Part shown: positions 55,687-64,000 of the stretch, piece after piece
Layout: each line of letters begins with the position of its first letter
How positions within the stretch are numbered: the first letter of the stretch is position 1
Assembly: GCF_010560025.1 (NCBI RefSeq)
Contig: NZ_SAIY01000006.1
Location: forward strand, 186,001-250,000
Direction: 5' to 3'
Length of the DNA stretch: 64,000 nucleotides
From: Verrucosispora sioxanthis
Lineage (GTDB): Bacteria > Actinomycetota > Actinomycetes > Mycobacteriales > Micromonosporaceae
The notes under the pieces: model-generated
Seen by the model: only the letters and a program-made list of their open reading frames with translations
Told to the model about the DNA's origin: nothing
Databases searched by the model: none
Program-made: the position numbers and the translations under genes

Positions 55687-57366
55687 CTATCGGCGCGGCT
55701 TGACCGTCACCGCCGCGTACGCGTCGACGATGCCGTGCCCGTAGAAGCCGTTGAAGTTGCGCGAGCCGGCGCAGTAGGCGTCGAACTCGGCCGGCCGGCC
55801 CTCGTTGGCGTAGCTGAACAACCGCGGCTCCGGGCAGGCCCGCTCGTCGGCGGTCCGGAGGAGCTGCTGCTCGACCTGGTCCGGCGCCATACCGTAGCCG
55901 TCACGGCCCTGCTTCTTGCCGTAGCGGCTCACGATCAGCGCGGCGACCCCGGAGGCGTGCGGTGCCGCCATCGAGGTGCCCTGCAGGTAGGTGTAGTAAC
56001 CGCACTCTCCGTTGCGCTTGCAGTCCTTGAACACGAAGGTCTCGGCGCCGGGCACGATGTTGCCGTCCTCGTCGACCGCACCCTCCTCCTGGAGGACCTT
56101 CTTCGGGTAGGTGGAGAGGATCATGTTGGCGTCGGTGCGGAACGTGTCCGTGCCGAAGCCGTCCCGGTACCAGCCACCCGGCGCGGCCACCGAGGTCTGC
56201 TCGGTCCCGTAGTTGGAGAAGTCGGACTTCTTGCCCGACGGGCCGACCGAGGAGACGCTGATGACGTGCGGCCCTTCGGCGGGCAGGTCCCAGCAGCTGT
56301 CGTTGTCGATCTCACGCGGGTACGGCGCGACGTCACCGTAGTTGGGGCTGGAGACGTCGGTACGCGGGTCGCCCAGGTCCTCGTGGTTGTTGCCCAGAGC
56401 GCCGACGAGCGTCACGCCCCGGTTGTGGGCGAAGGTCAGCGCCCGCCCCATCGCCCGGATGGTGGCCCGCTGGGCCGCCTGCGCCTCCGGCGAGTCAGCC
56501 GGGTTGGCCGTGCAGTTGTAGAGCCACGGGTCGACGTAGAAGGACATGTTGACCACGTCCAGACCCGACTTGCCCGCGTGCAGCAGGGCGTTCACGACCG
56601 GGTTCAGGAAGAAGTAGCCGGAGTCCTGGCCGCCCTTGAGCTCGACTAGCGAGACCTTCGGCGCGACACCGGAGAGGCCGAACCCGTTCGCCGCGGCGCC
56701 GATGGTGCCGGCGACGTGGGTGCCGTGACCGCCGTCGTCGGTGCCGACCGGGTCGAGGCAGCTCGCTACCTCGCACTCACCGTCGATCTCCGGGATGTCG
56801 GGGGCGAAGTTGCGCGACAGCGTCCAGTCGAAGTTGGGGGCGATGTCGGGGTGACCGGCGTCGACGCCGGTGTCGAGGACGCCGACGGTCACCCGGCGGT
56901 CGCCGGGTTCCACCTTGCGTGCCTTGTCGGCCCGGATCATCTCCAGACCCCAGAGCTTGTCGTCCAGCGGGTCCATCTTCTTGCCCCGCTGCTTACCGGC
57001 GCCCTTGGCGGCCGCGGCGGCGAGCAGGTGTTCCTGCTCGACCCGGTCGAGGCGCGGTTTGCGCCCGATGGCCTTCTCCTCGGCCGCGCCGATCAGGGCG
57101 GCGGCGGAGGTCGCCTTCGTCGCGAAGTCGGCCCGGTCGGTCGTCACCTGGTAGACACCGACCTCGTCGCTGCGGGACACCACGGTCCCGCCCGCCGACC
57201 GGATCGCGGCCAGCGCCGCGTCGGTGGAGACGCCGTCCTCGGCGACCACGGTGAAGGTCCGCAGTTCCGCCGGCTCGGCGCTGGCGGGCACTCCCAGACC
57301 TGTGACCGTGAGTGTCAGTGCCGCCGCGGTCGCGACGGCACCGACGGTGAAGCGCTTGCTCACCAC
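55687..57366 (-). CDS. Secreted S8 (subtilisin-like) serine protease
   Basis: 559 residues. Signal peptide to about ASA (residue 30), an inhibitor-I9-like propeptide (about 35-130), then the catalytic domain with D165 (VLDTGVDAGHPD), H214 (GGHGTHVAGT), oxyanion N326 (GALGNN) and S465 (GTSMAAPHASG). Several Cys pairs (C199/C203, C359, C449/C455) suggest disulfides. No C-terminal anchor is seen, so it should be released. GTG 57366 follows AGAGGA by six bases. Unlike the protease at 447 it is intact. Confidence 0.93.
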   Translation of the reverse strand: MVSKRFTVGAVATAAALTLTVTGLGVPASAEPAELRTFTVVAEDGVSTDAALAAIRSAGGTVVSRSDEVGVYQVTTDRADFATKATSAAALIGAAEEKAIGRKPRLDRVEQEHLLAAAAAKGAGKQRGKKMDPLDDKLWGLEMIRADKARKVEPGDRRVTVGVLDTGVDAGHPDIAPNFDWTLSRNFAPDIPEIDGECEVASCLDPVGTDDGGHGTHVAGTIGAAANGFGLSGVAPKVSLVELKGGQDSGYFFLNPVVNALLHAGKSGLDVVNMSFYVDPWLYNCTANPADSPEAQAAQRATIRAMGRALTFAHNRGVTLVGALGNNHEDLGDPRTDVSSPNYGDVAPYPREIDNDSCWDLPAEGPHVISVSSVGPSGKKSDFSNYGTEQTSVAAPGGWYRDGFGTDTFRTDANMILSTYPKKVLQEEGAVDEDGNIVPGAETFVFKDCKRNGECGYYTYLQGTSMAAPHASGVAALIVSRYGKKQGRDGYGMAPDQVEQQLLRTADERACPEPRLFSYANEGRPAEFDAYCAGSRNFNGFYGHGIVDAYAAVTVKPRR

Positions 57367-57398
57367 ATCGGATCCTCTCGTTGAGGGACGTGGCGTCA

Positions 57399-58139
57399 TC
57401 AGACATCAACGCGTGAGGTTTCGCCAGAGCAGCGCCGGATAAACGGCGGAAGATCCGCTTCGCCGGAAAGATCGGCCAGCACGCTGGGCAACTCGGTCAA
57501 CGTGGTGACCACGGCGTCCGGCAGCACATCCGTCGGCAACCGCTCGCCTCGGCGATTCAGCCAGACGGCCCGCAGGCCGGCCCGCTGCGCACCGACCACG
57601 TCATGAGCCGGGTTGTCGCCGACGTGTACCACCTTCGCCGGGTCCGCTCCGGCGGCAGCACACACCGCCGCGTAGAAATCCGGGGCGGGCTTCTTCGGCA
57701 CTCCGTCGCAGTGCGCGTACACCTCGAAGGCGAACTCGCCGGCGAGGCCGCAGCGTTCGGCGCGGCTGTTGCCGTTGGTGGCGAGGCCCAGCGTCCATCG
57801 TTGGCGCAGGGCGGCCAGCGCCGGCAGCGTGTCGGCGAACGGCCGGGTCAGCGCGAAGCGGCGGGCGAAGAACATCGCGCTGATCTCGTCCAGGTGGGCA
57901 CCGAGCCCGGCCCGCTCCAGCGACCGGGCCAGAGCGGCCCGCCGGATCTCGGCCACCGGCGCGGCGGCCAGGTCACCGAAGACCGCACCCCAGTCCGATT
58001 CCAGGTCTGCGAGAGTGACCTCGACCGCCGCCGGGGTGAGCCGCCGCATCTGCGCCAGTACGACCTCCAGCCCGGCGGTGACGGCCGGCCGCAGATCGAC
58101 AAGGGTCTCGTCGACATCGAACACCACTGTGGTCAGCAT
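57399..58139 (-). CDS. HAD family hydrolase
   Basis: 246 residues: motif I VVFDVDETLVDL (nucleophile Asp), motif II LGLATNGNS, Lys in KKPAPDFY and motif IV HVGDNPAHDVVGAQ. A haloacid dehalogenase-type phosphatase with a C1 helical cap; substrate unknown. It ends 32 bp before the protease gene start on the same strand and 13 bp after the EamA gene. Confidence 0.92.
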   Translation of the reverse strand: MLTTVVFDVDETLVDLRPAVTAGLEVVLAQMRRLTPAAVEVTLADLESDWGAVFGDLAAAPVAEIRRAALARSLERAGLGAHLDEISAMFFARRFALTRPFADTLPALAALRQRWTLGLATNGNSRAERCGLAGEFAFEVYAHCDGVPKKPAPDFYAAVCAAAGADPAKVVHVGDNPAHDVVGAQRAGLRAVWLNRRGERLPTDVLPDAVVTTLTELPSVLADLSGEADLPPFIRRCSGETSRVDV

Positions 58140-58152
58140 GCCGGACAGCCTG

Positions 58153-59112
58153 TCACCGCAGGGCCGGCTCGGTAACCTCCGCCCGAGCCGGCTGGACGGG
58201 CTTGCGCAGCTCGTCGAGGCGGACCAGCGCCACACCCGCGACGATCAGCAACCCGCCGAGCAGTTGCACGATCGTCGGCAGCTCGCCCAGGACCAGCCAG
58301 GCGATCAGGACCGCGAACATCACCTCGGTCAGCCCGACGAACGAGGCCAGCCGGGAACCGAGCACCCGCACCGCGGCGATCCCGGCCAGGTAGGCGACGA
58401 CCGCGGCCACCAGCGTCAGACCGACGATCGGCACCAGCCAACTGGTCTGCGCGCCGGCGAACTGCACGGTGTCGAAGGTGGCCCGCAGTGGCAGTGCGCC
58501 GGTCAGGCCGAGCAGCAGCAGCACTCCGGCGCCGGCGGCCATCCCGCCGCTGGCCATGACCATCGACGGCAGGGCCGGGTCGACCCGGCCGGCGAGCACG
58601 AAGTACCCGGCCAGCCCGACCGCAGCGCCAAGTCCCCAGAGGACGCCGACCACGTCGAGCCGACCCGCCCCGGTCAGGTCCAGCACGAAGACCAGCCCGA
58701 CCACGGCCGCCACCGAGCCGGCGACGGTCAGCCGCCGGGGGCGCTGGCCCTGCACCAGCCAGGTCCATCCGACGACGAGGACGATGCCGAGGTATTCCAG
58801 CAGCAGGGCGACGCCGACCGGCAGGTAACGCACGGCGTTGAAGAAGCACGCCTGGGCGACCGCAACCCCGAGTAGCCCGAAGACGCCGATCGAGGTGAGG
58901 TTGCGGCGCAGCACCGGCCATCGTCCCCGCAGCACGAGCATTGCCGGCACCATCAGGATCAGGGCGGCGATACCGACCCGGGCGATGACGACCGCCTCGG
59001 CCGACCAGCCGGCGTCGATCAGGGATCGGGCGAAGGTGCCTGAGGTGGCGAAGGTGACCGCGGAGAGCAGCGCGAGTGCGAGACCGGCACCCGCGGCGGG
59101 CGGTTGACGCAT
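58153..59112 (-). CDS. EamA/DMT family transporter
   Basis: 319 residues with ten hydrophobic helices in two EamA repeats (first helix LALALLSAVTFATSGTFARSL; second half FVLAGRVDP ... WLVLGELPTIVQLLGGLLIVAGVALV). Exports an unknown small metabolite. ATG 59112 has AAGGAGA seven bases upstream. Divergent from the CGNR regulator, 50 bp apart, so the latter may control it. Confidence 0.9.
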   Translation of the reverse strand: MRQPPAAGAGLALALLSAVTFATSGTFARSLIDAGWSAEAVVIARVGIAALILMVPAMLVLRGRWPVLRRNLTSIGVFGLLGVAVAQACFFNAVRYLPVGVALLLEYLGIVLVVGWTWLVQGQRPRRLTVAGSVAAVVGLVFVLDLTGAGRLDVVGVLWGLGAAVGLAGYFVLAGRVDPALPSMVMASGGMAAGAGVLLLLGLTGALPLRATFDTVQFAGAQTSWLVPIVGLTLVAAVVAYLAGIAAVRVLGSRLASFVGLTEVMFAVLIAWLVLGELPTIVQLLGGLLIVAGVALVRLDELRKPVQPARAEVTEPALR

Positions 59113-59162
59113 GGGGCTCTCCTTGGCACGACCGCCCGCCATGGGCAAAATAGATTATGCCG

Positions 59163-59741
59163 ATGACGCTAGACGGGGCCACGACAGGAGTCAAGTTGCT
59201 TTTCGCCCATGACACCGAGTGTTCGCTCATCGCCGCCGCGGCACTGGTGAACACCGCCGGCTCCGACGGCGAAGGGCTACCGGACGTCGCCGCCCTGGAC
59301 GCCTTCTACACCAGCCACTCGTACAGCGGCCGGCACGAGCACACCGAGGCCGAGCTACGTGCGGTACGCGCGCTGCGCCCCCGCCTCCGCCGGATCTGGC
59401 ACGCCGAGGTCGACGAGATCGTGTCGATCGTCAACGCCCTGCTCCGCGAGCACCGGGCGCTGCCCCAGCTCATCACGCACGACACCGAGCCCTACCATCT
59501 GCACGCCGTACCCCGGGACGCCCCGCTGGCCACCCGGATCGCGGTCGAGGCGGCGATGGCGATCGCGGACGTGGTACGCGGTGGCGAGCTGCGCCGGCTG
59601 CGCATCTGCGAGCACCCCGACTGCGACAACGTGCTCATCGACCTGTCCAAGAACCGATCCCGCCGGTTCTGCGAGGCCGGCTGCGGCAACCGGGCCGCCG
59701 TCAGCGCCTACCGGGCCCGCCGGGCCGCCGCCCGCAGCTGA
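59163..59741 (+). CDS. CGNR zinc-finger regulator
   Basis: 192 residues: an ABATE-type ligand domain (ECSLIAAAALVNTAG ... TRIAVEAAMAIADVV) and a C-terminal CGNR zinc finger, ICEHPDC ... FCEAGCGNRAAVSAYRARR. Such proteins are predicted transcription factors. ATG 59157 is six bases upstream in frame. The short divergent spacer suggests control of the EamA transporter. Confidence 0.9.
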   Translation: MTLDGATTGVKLLFAHDTECSLIAAAALVNTAGSDGEGLPDVAALDAFYTSHSYSGRHEHTEAELRAVRALRPRLRRIWHAEVDEIVSIVNALLREHRALPQLITHDTEPYHLHAVPRDAPLATRIAVEAAMAIADVVRGGELRRLRICEHPDCDNVLIDLSKNRSRRFCEAGCGNRAAVSAYRARRAAARS

Positions 59742-59750
59742 GCGCTGGTG

Positions 59751-59790
59751 TGCGGCGGCGAGGCGGGCGCGAAGCACCTGCCTCGCCGCA
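59751..59790 (+). terminator. Hairpin after the CGNR gene
   Basis: TGCGGCGGCGAGGCGGG pairs with CCTGCCTCGCCGCA apart from small bulges, 10 bp after the stop. Confidence 0.5.
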
Positions 59791-59868
59791 ACCGACTGTG
59801 GATACGTTTCTTGTCGCTGGAACGACAGCAGATGTACCCACGTCTTCGTCTCGAACGACCGACGCCGG

Positions 59869-60264
59869 TCAGCGAGCGCGGCCGGCCATCAGCCAGCGGG
59901 TCACCACGACCCGGAGCAGCACGTAGCGGCCGTCCGGGCCGTCCACCGTGACGTCCCAGCCGTCGTACCGGCGGCGAAGCGCCTCCACCACCTCGGGTGG
60001 GAACGGCCGGCGGACGATGCTCGCCTCGCCCTCGGCGACAACCGGCGCATCACCGTCGGGCAGCGCCAGCGACACCCGAGGATCGGCGGCGACGTTGCGT
60101 ACCTTCCGGTTGCGCTCGCCGGTGCCGATCCACCACTCACCCTCGACGTAGTGGAACCAGACCGGCGTCAGATGCGGCGAGCCGTCCGGCCGCAGCGTGC
60201 AGATCCAGACGACCCGCTCCCGCGCCAGCCGCTCCAACACCTCCGCGCCGGGCAGGGCGGTCAC
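59869..60264 (-). CDS. PPOX-class F420-dependent oxidoreductase
   Basis: 131 residues of the split-barrel flavin/deazaflavin fold: RVVWICTLRPDGSPHLTPVWFHYVEGEWWIGTGERNRKVRN, then VSLALPDGDAPVVAEGEASI. The pattern fits the actinobacterial F420-binding PPOX group. GTG 60264 overlaps the DUF397 stop (GTGA). Confidence 0.88.
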   Translation of the reverse strand: MTALPGAEVLERLARERVVWICTLRPDGSPHLTPVWFHYVEGEWWIGTGERNRKVRNVAADPRVSLALPDGDAPVVAEGEASIVRRPFPPEVVEALRRRYDGWDVTVDGPDGRYVLLRVVVTRWLMAGRAR

Positions 60265-60449
60265 GTCCGGCGCGGCGGCGCCGCGACAAAGACCCGCCAG
60301 GCGTACGCGTCAAAGCTCAGCACCGCCCCCGCCGAATCCTTACTGTCCCGCACCCCCACCACCCCAGGCAGGTTCGTCGCCACCTCGACACACTGGTCGC
60401 TGGAACCGCTGCGGCTACTCTTACGCCACTGCGCATCGATCAGTTCCAC
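60261..60449 (-). CDS. DUF397 protein
   Basis: 62 residues: WRKSSRSGSSDQCVEVA ... VRDSKDSAGAVLSFDAYAWRVFV is the whole DUF397 domain. DUF397 proteins accompany XRE/DUF5753 regulators (WhiJ-type systems) in actinobacteria. GTG 60449 overlaps the regulator stop by 10 bp. Confidence 0.93.
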   Translation of the reverse strand: MELIDAQWRKSSRSGSSDQCVEVATNLPGVVGVRDSKDSAGAVLSFDAYAWRVFVAAPPRRT

Positions 60450-61252
60450 GACTCCGCGATCTCCTTCAGCAGTTGTGTCGACTCCTGCGGCGGCAACGCC
60501 GCGCCGAGAGTAGCCTCCCAGACCCGTTGGAGCATCGACAGATCCGACGCCTGATCCAGTTCTCGGCCACCGATTTGACCACCGAGATACGCGACATCGG
60601 TCCCGTCGCGGAACCTGGCGAGGATGAACGGACCGTTGAGACCCGGGTACTCATCGGCCGACAGCGGCACAACGTGCAGTCGAACCGAGGGGTGGTCGGT
60701 GCCGATTTTGATCAGATGTCTCGCCTGGTCGAGCATCACCTTCCGACCACCGACCCGCCGCCGCAGCGCGGACTCGTCGAGCACGAACACCGCTCGCGGC
60801 GGATGCTCGTGACATAGGACAGCCTGGCTGGCCATACGGTCGGCCAGGCGCTCCTCTCGCTCGATACGGCTCAGCGAGTCATCAGCCTCGAAGATCGCGC
60901 GGGCGTAGGGCTCGGTCTGGAGCAGACCCGGCACCCGCACCGGTTCGAACCATCGCAACGCCTGCGCCTCTTCGAGGATGGCGCGCCAGCCGCGTAACCA
61001 GACCTGGGCTTTGTCGAGGGCTACCAGGTGGGTGAGCATTCGGCCGTAGAGGCCATTGGTGTCCAGGGCCTTGTCGAACTGTTCCAGGTACTTCGGGGTG
61101 GGTGGCTGCTGGCCCAGTTCCACCGCACTGACCATCGACGGCGAATAGTTGACGGCCTTGGCCAACTCTTCCTGACTCCAGCCCCGCCGGATCCGTGCCC
61201 GGCGCAGCTCCGCGACCAGGAACGCTGCCGCCGTCGTCTGCCCACCCGCCAT
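60440..61252 (-). CDS. XRE regulator with DUF5753 domain
   Basis: 270 residues: helix-turn-helix LRRARIRRGWSQEELAKAVNYSPSMVSAVELGQQ, then DUF5753 (LRWFEPVRVPGLLQTEPYARAIFEADDS ... GRELDQASDLSMLQRVWEATLG). Typical WhiJ-like regulator working with the DUF397 partner encoded next. GGAGG lies upstream of ATG 61252. Divergent from two small genes. Confidence 0.93.
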   Translation of the reverse strand: MAGGQTTAAAFLVAELRRARIRRGWSQEELAKAVNYSPSMVSAVELGQQPPTPKYLEQFDKALDTNGLYGRMLTHLVALDKAQVWLRGWRAILEEAQALRWFEPVRVPGLLQTEPYARAIFEADDSLSRIEREERLADRMASQAVLCHEHPPRAVFVLDESALRRRVGGRKVMLDQARHLIKIGTDHPSVRLHVVPLSADEYPGLNGPFILARFRDGTDVAYLGGQIGGRELDQASDLSMLQRVWEATLGAALPPQESTQLLKEIAESWN

Positions 61253-61509
61253 GTCCAGCCGCCCTCCAGGAACCGGTCGATCGACTCCAGCGCCACGCCA
61301 CCGGTGACCCGGCCCTTCTGCAGTAGGCCTCGGACAGCAGGCACGAACACTTCCGACCGTAGTGGTGTTGTCAGCAGACTGTGAAGCGCGACGCCCGCCG
61401 CTCATCCCCCGAGCGCGGCGTCGAGGTGGGACCGCCCGCTCCCCCGGCCGGGCGGTCCCACCGCCGGGGCGATGACGCAAGCGACTCAGCTCGACAGGAA
61501 GGCCGCGCC

Positions 61510-61677
61510 ATGTCCCGGACCGCGCCCATGACCCCTCGAACCGCACCCCGAAGCGCCCCGGAACGCTTCCCCGACCGAACCCGAAGCGCTTCTCGGGCCG
61601 AACCTCGAACCGTGTCCCGGGCCGAACCTCGAACCGTGTCCCGGGCGGCTCGTCCGGGCGCTGGTGGTCGAGGATGA
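61510..61677 (+). CDS. Small Arg/Pro-rich repeat protein
   Basis: 55 residues, strongly basic, with a doubled AEPRTVSR unit encoded by a 24-bp direct repeat (61594-61617 and 61618-61641). AGGAAGG lies seven bases before the ATG and the stop overlaps the next start (ATGA). No family recognised. Confidence 0.45.
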   Translation: MSRTAPMTPRTAPRSAPERFPDRTRSASRAEPRTVSRAEPRTVSRAARPGAGGRG

Positions 61678-61952
61678 CGGCCCCGACCGCGTCGCGCCGG
61701 GCACACCTGCCGTTGCGGCCGCTCTGGCTCTGCCGGGTCTGCGCGGCGCCCTGGCCGTGCGCCGCCGCGCGGCTTGATCTCGTCGCCGAGTACGCCGATG
61801 ACCGGATCGCGCTCAGCGTCTACCTCTGCGCGGTGCTGCACGAGGCGGCCGCCGACCTGTACCGCCTGAACCCGCAGGACGGTCCGGATCCGGCGGCGCT
61901 GTTCGCCCGCTTCCTCGCCTGGGCACCCCGGCGTCGCCCAGCCGACGAATGA
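61674..61952 (+). CDS. Unknown small protein with CxxC-like Cys pairs
   Basis: 92 residues: HLPLRPLWLCRVCAAPWPCAAARLDLVAEY carries C-x-x-C and a third Cys, followed by a helical half (ALSVYLCAVLHEAAADLYRL) and DPAALFARFLAWAPRR. It recurs, as far as I know, beside XRE/DUF397 loci in Micromonosporaceae, sometimes mislabelled as flavin reductase. Zinc binding is possible, function unknown. Confidence 0.75.
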   Translation: MTAPTASRRAHLPLRPLWLCRVCAAPWPCAAARLDLVAEYADDRIALSVYLCAVLHEAAADLYRLNPQDGPDPAALFARFLAWAPRRRPADE

Positions 61953-61953
61953 A

Positions 61954-62021
61954 CGACTCGTGTTGCGGCATCCCGGCCCATCCGGGCTGCTGATGACCGC
62001 AAGATGCCGCAACTGGAGTCG
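61954..62021. repeat. 68-nt imperfect inverted repeat element
   Basis: CGACTCGTGTTGCGGCATC (61954-61972) and GATGCCGCAACTGGAGTCG (62003-62021) pair with two mismatches; the loop holds CCCGG/CCGGG. It starts 2 bp after a stop codon. The arms end in GTTGCGGCAT, similar in style to the element at 46549. The rest of 62022-62137 shows nothing. Confidence 0.6.
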
Positions 62022-62137
62022 ATCAAGCCAGGCCTGATCGGGCGAGACGGTCAGGCCGGGCAGCTCGGATGAACGGGCCGGACCAGCGGACGGGCCGGTG
62101 GGTTCGGCGAACGGACCAGCGGGCCGGGCACGGCGGC

Positions 62138-63538
62138 TCAGGGGTGGGTCATGCGGAGCAGGTCGAGCGCCTCCTCCAACTGGGTCTCGGAGAGCTTGCC
62201 GGAGTCGAGGTGACCTCGCGAGATCACCACCTCCTTGATGGAGATCTGCTTCGCCAACGCCTCCTTGGCGATCGAGGCGGCCTCGTCGTAGCCGAGGTGA
62301 CGGTTGAGCGGGGTGACGATCGACGGCGAGCCCTCGGCGTACGACAGGCAGACCTCGGCGTCCGCGACCAGGCCGACCACGCACCGGTCGGCGAGCAGGC
62401 GGCTCGACGCGGCGATCAGCCGGATCGACTCCAGGATGTTGCGGCCCATCACCGGCAGCATGACGTTCAGTTCGAAGTCGCCCTGCGAGCCGGCGAAGGC
62501 CACCGTCGCGTCGTTGCCGACCACCTGCGCGCAGACCTGCCGGACCGCCTCGCAGACCACCGGGTTGACCTTGCCGGGCATGATCGACGAGCCCGGCTGG
62601 AGGTCCGGGATGCGCAGCTCACGCAGGCCGGCGCGCGGGCCGGAACCCATCCAGCGGATGTCGTTGGCAATCTTGTAAAGCCCGACGGCGACGGTACGCA
62701 ACTGCCCCGACGTCTCGACCAGGGCGTCCCGGGCACCCTGCGCCTCGAAGTGGTTGCGCGCCTCGGTCAGCGGCAGCCCGGTCGAGGCCCTCAGCTTCTC
62801 GATCACCCGGGCGGCGAAACCGAGCGGAGTGTTGATGCCGGTGCCGACCGCCGTGCCGCCCAGCGGCAGCTCCGCCAGGCGCGGCAGTACCCCCTCCAAC
62901 CGCTCGATGCCGTAGCGGACCTGGGCGGCGTAGCCGCCGAACTCCTGCCCGAGCGTCACCGGAGTGGCGTCCATCAGGTGGGTACGTCCAGCCTTGACGA
63001 CGGTCTCGAACTCCTCGGCCTTCGCCTCCAACGCACCCGCCAGGTGAGTCAGCGCCGGGAGCAGATCCCGTACGACGGCCTCGGTGGCGGCCAGGTGGAT
63101 CGAGGACGGGAACACGTCGTTGCTGGACTGCGACGCGTTGACATCGTCGTTGGGATGAACACTGCTGCCCAACTCCCGCCCGGCCAGGGTGGCGATCACC
63201 TCGTTGGTGTTCATGTTGGACGAGGTGCCGGAGCCGGTCTGGAACACGTCCACCGGGAACTGGTCGTCGTACCCGCCCTCGGCCACGTGCGCGGCGGCCG
63301 CGGCGATCGCCGCCGCCACATTCGCGTCGATCACGCCCAGGTCGCCGTTGACCTCAGCCGCCGCGCCCTTGATCTGGGCCAGCGCCCTGATCTGGGCCGG
63401 CTCGATGCCACGGCCGGAGATCGGAAAGTTCTGCACCGCCCGCTGGGTCTGAGCCCGCCACAGCGCCTCGGCGGGCACCTCCACCTCGCCCATCGAGTCG
63501 CGTTCGATCCGGTAGCCGGTGCTCTCTGGAGTCGTCAC
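62138..63538 (-). CDS. fumC: Fumarate hydratase class II
   Basis: 466 residues of the fumarase/aspartase superfamily: QTGSGTSSNMNTNEV, NDDVNASQSSNDVFPSS, and the signature GSSIMPGKVNPV with the catalytic Ser loop. It hydrates fumarate to malate in the TCA cycle. GTG 63538 is preferred over ATG 63547 because GGCAGG then lies at a normal distance. It follows the class I fumarase gene by 59 bp on the same strand. Confidence 0.95.
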   Translation of the reverse strand: MTTPESTGYRIERDSMGEVEVPAEALWRAQTQRAVQNFPISGRGIEPAQIRALAQIKGAAAEVNGDLGVIDANVAAAIAAAAAHVAEGGYDDQFPVDVFQTGSGTSSNMNTNEVIATLAGRELGSSVHPNDDVNASQSSNDVFPSSIHLAATEAVVRDLLPALTHLAGALEAKAEEFETVVKAGRTHLMDATPVTLGQEFGGYAAQVRYGIERLEGVLPRLAELPLGGTAVGTGINTPLGFAARVIEKLRASTGLPLTEARNHFEAQGARDALVETSGQLRTVAVGLYKIANDIRWMGSGPRAGLRELRIPDLQPGSSIMPGKVNPVVCEAVRQVCAQVVGNDATVAFAGSQGDFELNVMLPVMGRNILESIRLIAASSRLLADRCVVGLVADAEVCLSYAEGSPSIVTPLNRHLGYDEAASIAKEALAKQISIKEVVISRGHLDSGKLSETQLEEALDLLRMTHP

Positions 63539-63597
63539 GCGTACCATCCTGCCCCGCGCCGCGACGACCTGCAGATGATCGGCTGAGCCGGTGACGC

Positions 63598-64000
<403 letters not shown>

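Overview
The window is about 73% G+C with G/C-ending codons and looks like a chromosomal stretch of a Micromonosporaceae actinomycete (Micromonospora or a close relative). This is inferred from the lone GroEL2-type chaperonin under CIRCE control, a complete conservon (cvnABCD), an XRE/DUF397 pair, DUF4032, DUF3263 and DUF4232 proteins, an orphan MsiK-type sugar ATPase and many GTG/TTG starts. No integrase, transposase, CRISPR array or prophage was recognised.

Layout. 0-5.7 kb: 5' end of glpD, a membrane-anchored subtilisin-like protease broken by indels, two small proteins, groEL with two CIRCE operators. 5.7-14 kb: Pro-rich membrane protein, cold-shock protein, GNAT, PaaN, a tandem pair of double-GNAT proteins, and thrC behind a clear SAM-I riboswitch, then a DoxX protein. 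14-19 kb: DUF4232 lipoprotein and a two-gene ABC system whose ATPase is fused to a secreted S15/CocE-like hydrolase. 19-27.5 kb: one long + strand unit with a two-TM sensor-like protein, cvnABCD, an unknown protein and a double-AAA ATPase; its distal part carries about eleven single-base indels. 27.5-32 kb: GNAT, PP2C-like protein, DUF3263 protein, and a second ABC-2 transporter with a palindromic operator over its promoter. 32-36 kb: DeoR regulator divergent from an amino-sugar operon (SIS isomerase, ROK kinase, NagA). 36-49 kb: DUF4032, PAP2, APC permease, channel/RCK protein, MSMEG_6728-like protein, CrtU-like oxidoreductase, enoyl-CoA hydratase, two glycosyltransferases, a methyltransferase and an unknown protein. 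49-54 kb: tRNA-Thr, msiK, rlmB-cysS. 54-64 kb: IclR regulator with a Gly-Gly-Ser-Thr-Pro repeat tail, a repeat-rich intergenic stretch with two DnaA boxes before a DUF559-type gene, a secreted subtilisin, HAD phosphatase, EamA transporter, CGNR regulator, XRE-DUF397-PPOX operon, and adjacent class II and class I fumarases.

Working units: SAM should repress thrC by hiding its Shine-Dalgarno sequence, shifting homoserine phosphate and aspartate carbon between threonine and methionine. The 32-36 kb operon should turn N-acetylated amino sugars into central metabolites. The conservon should relay a membrane signal to a small GTPase, possibly with the downstream AAA protein. The 15-18.7 kb pair forms an ABC exporter carrying a hydrolase on its outer face.

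Sequence quality caveat: about 17 single-base gains or losses, mostly in G or C runs, break otherwise well-conserved reading frames in eight genes. They may be assembly errors or recent decay; such genes are described as frame-disrupted.
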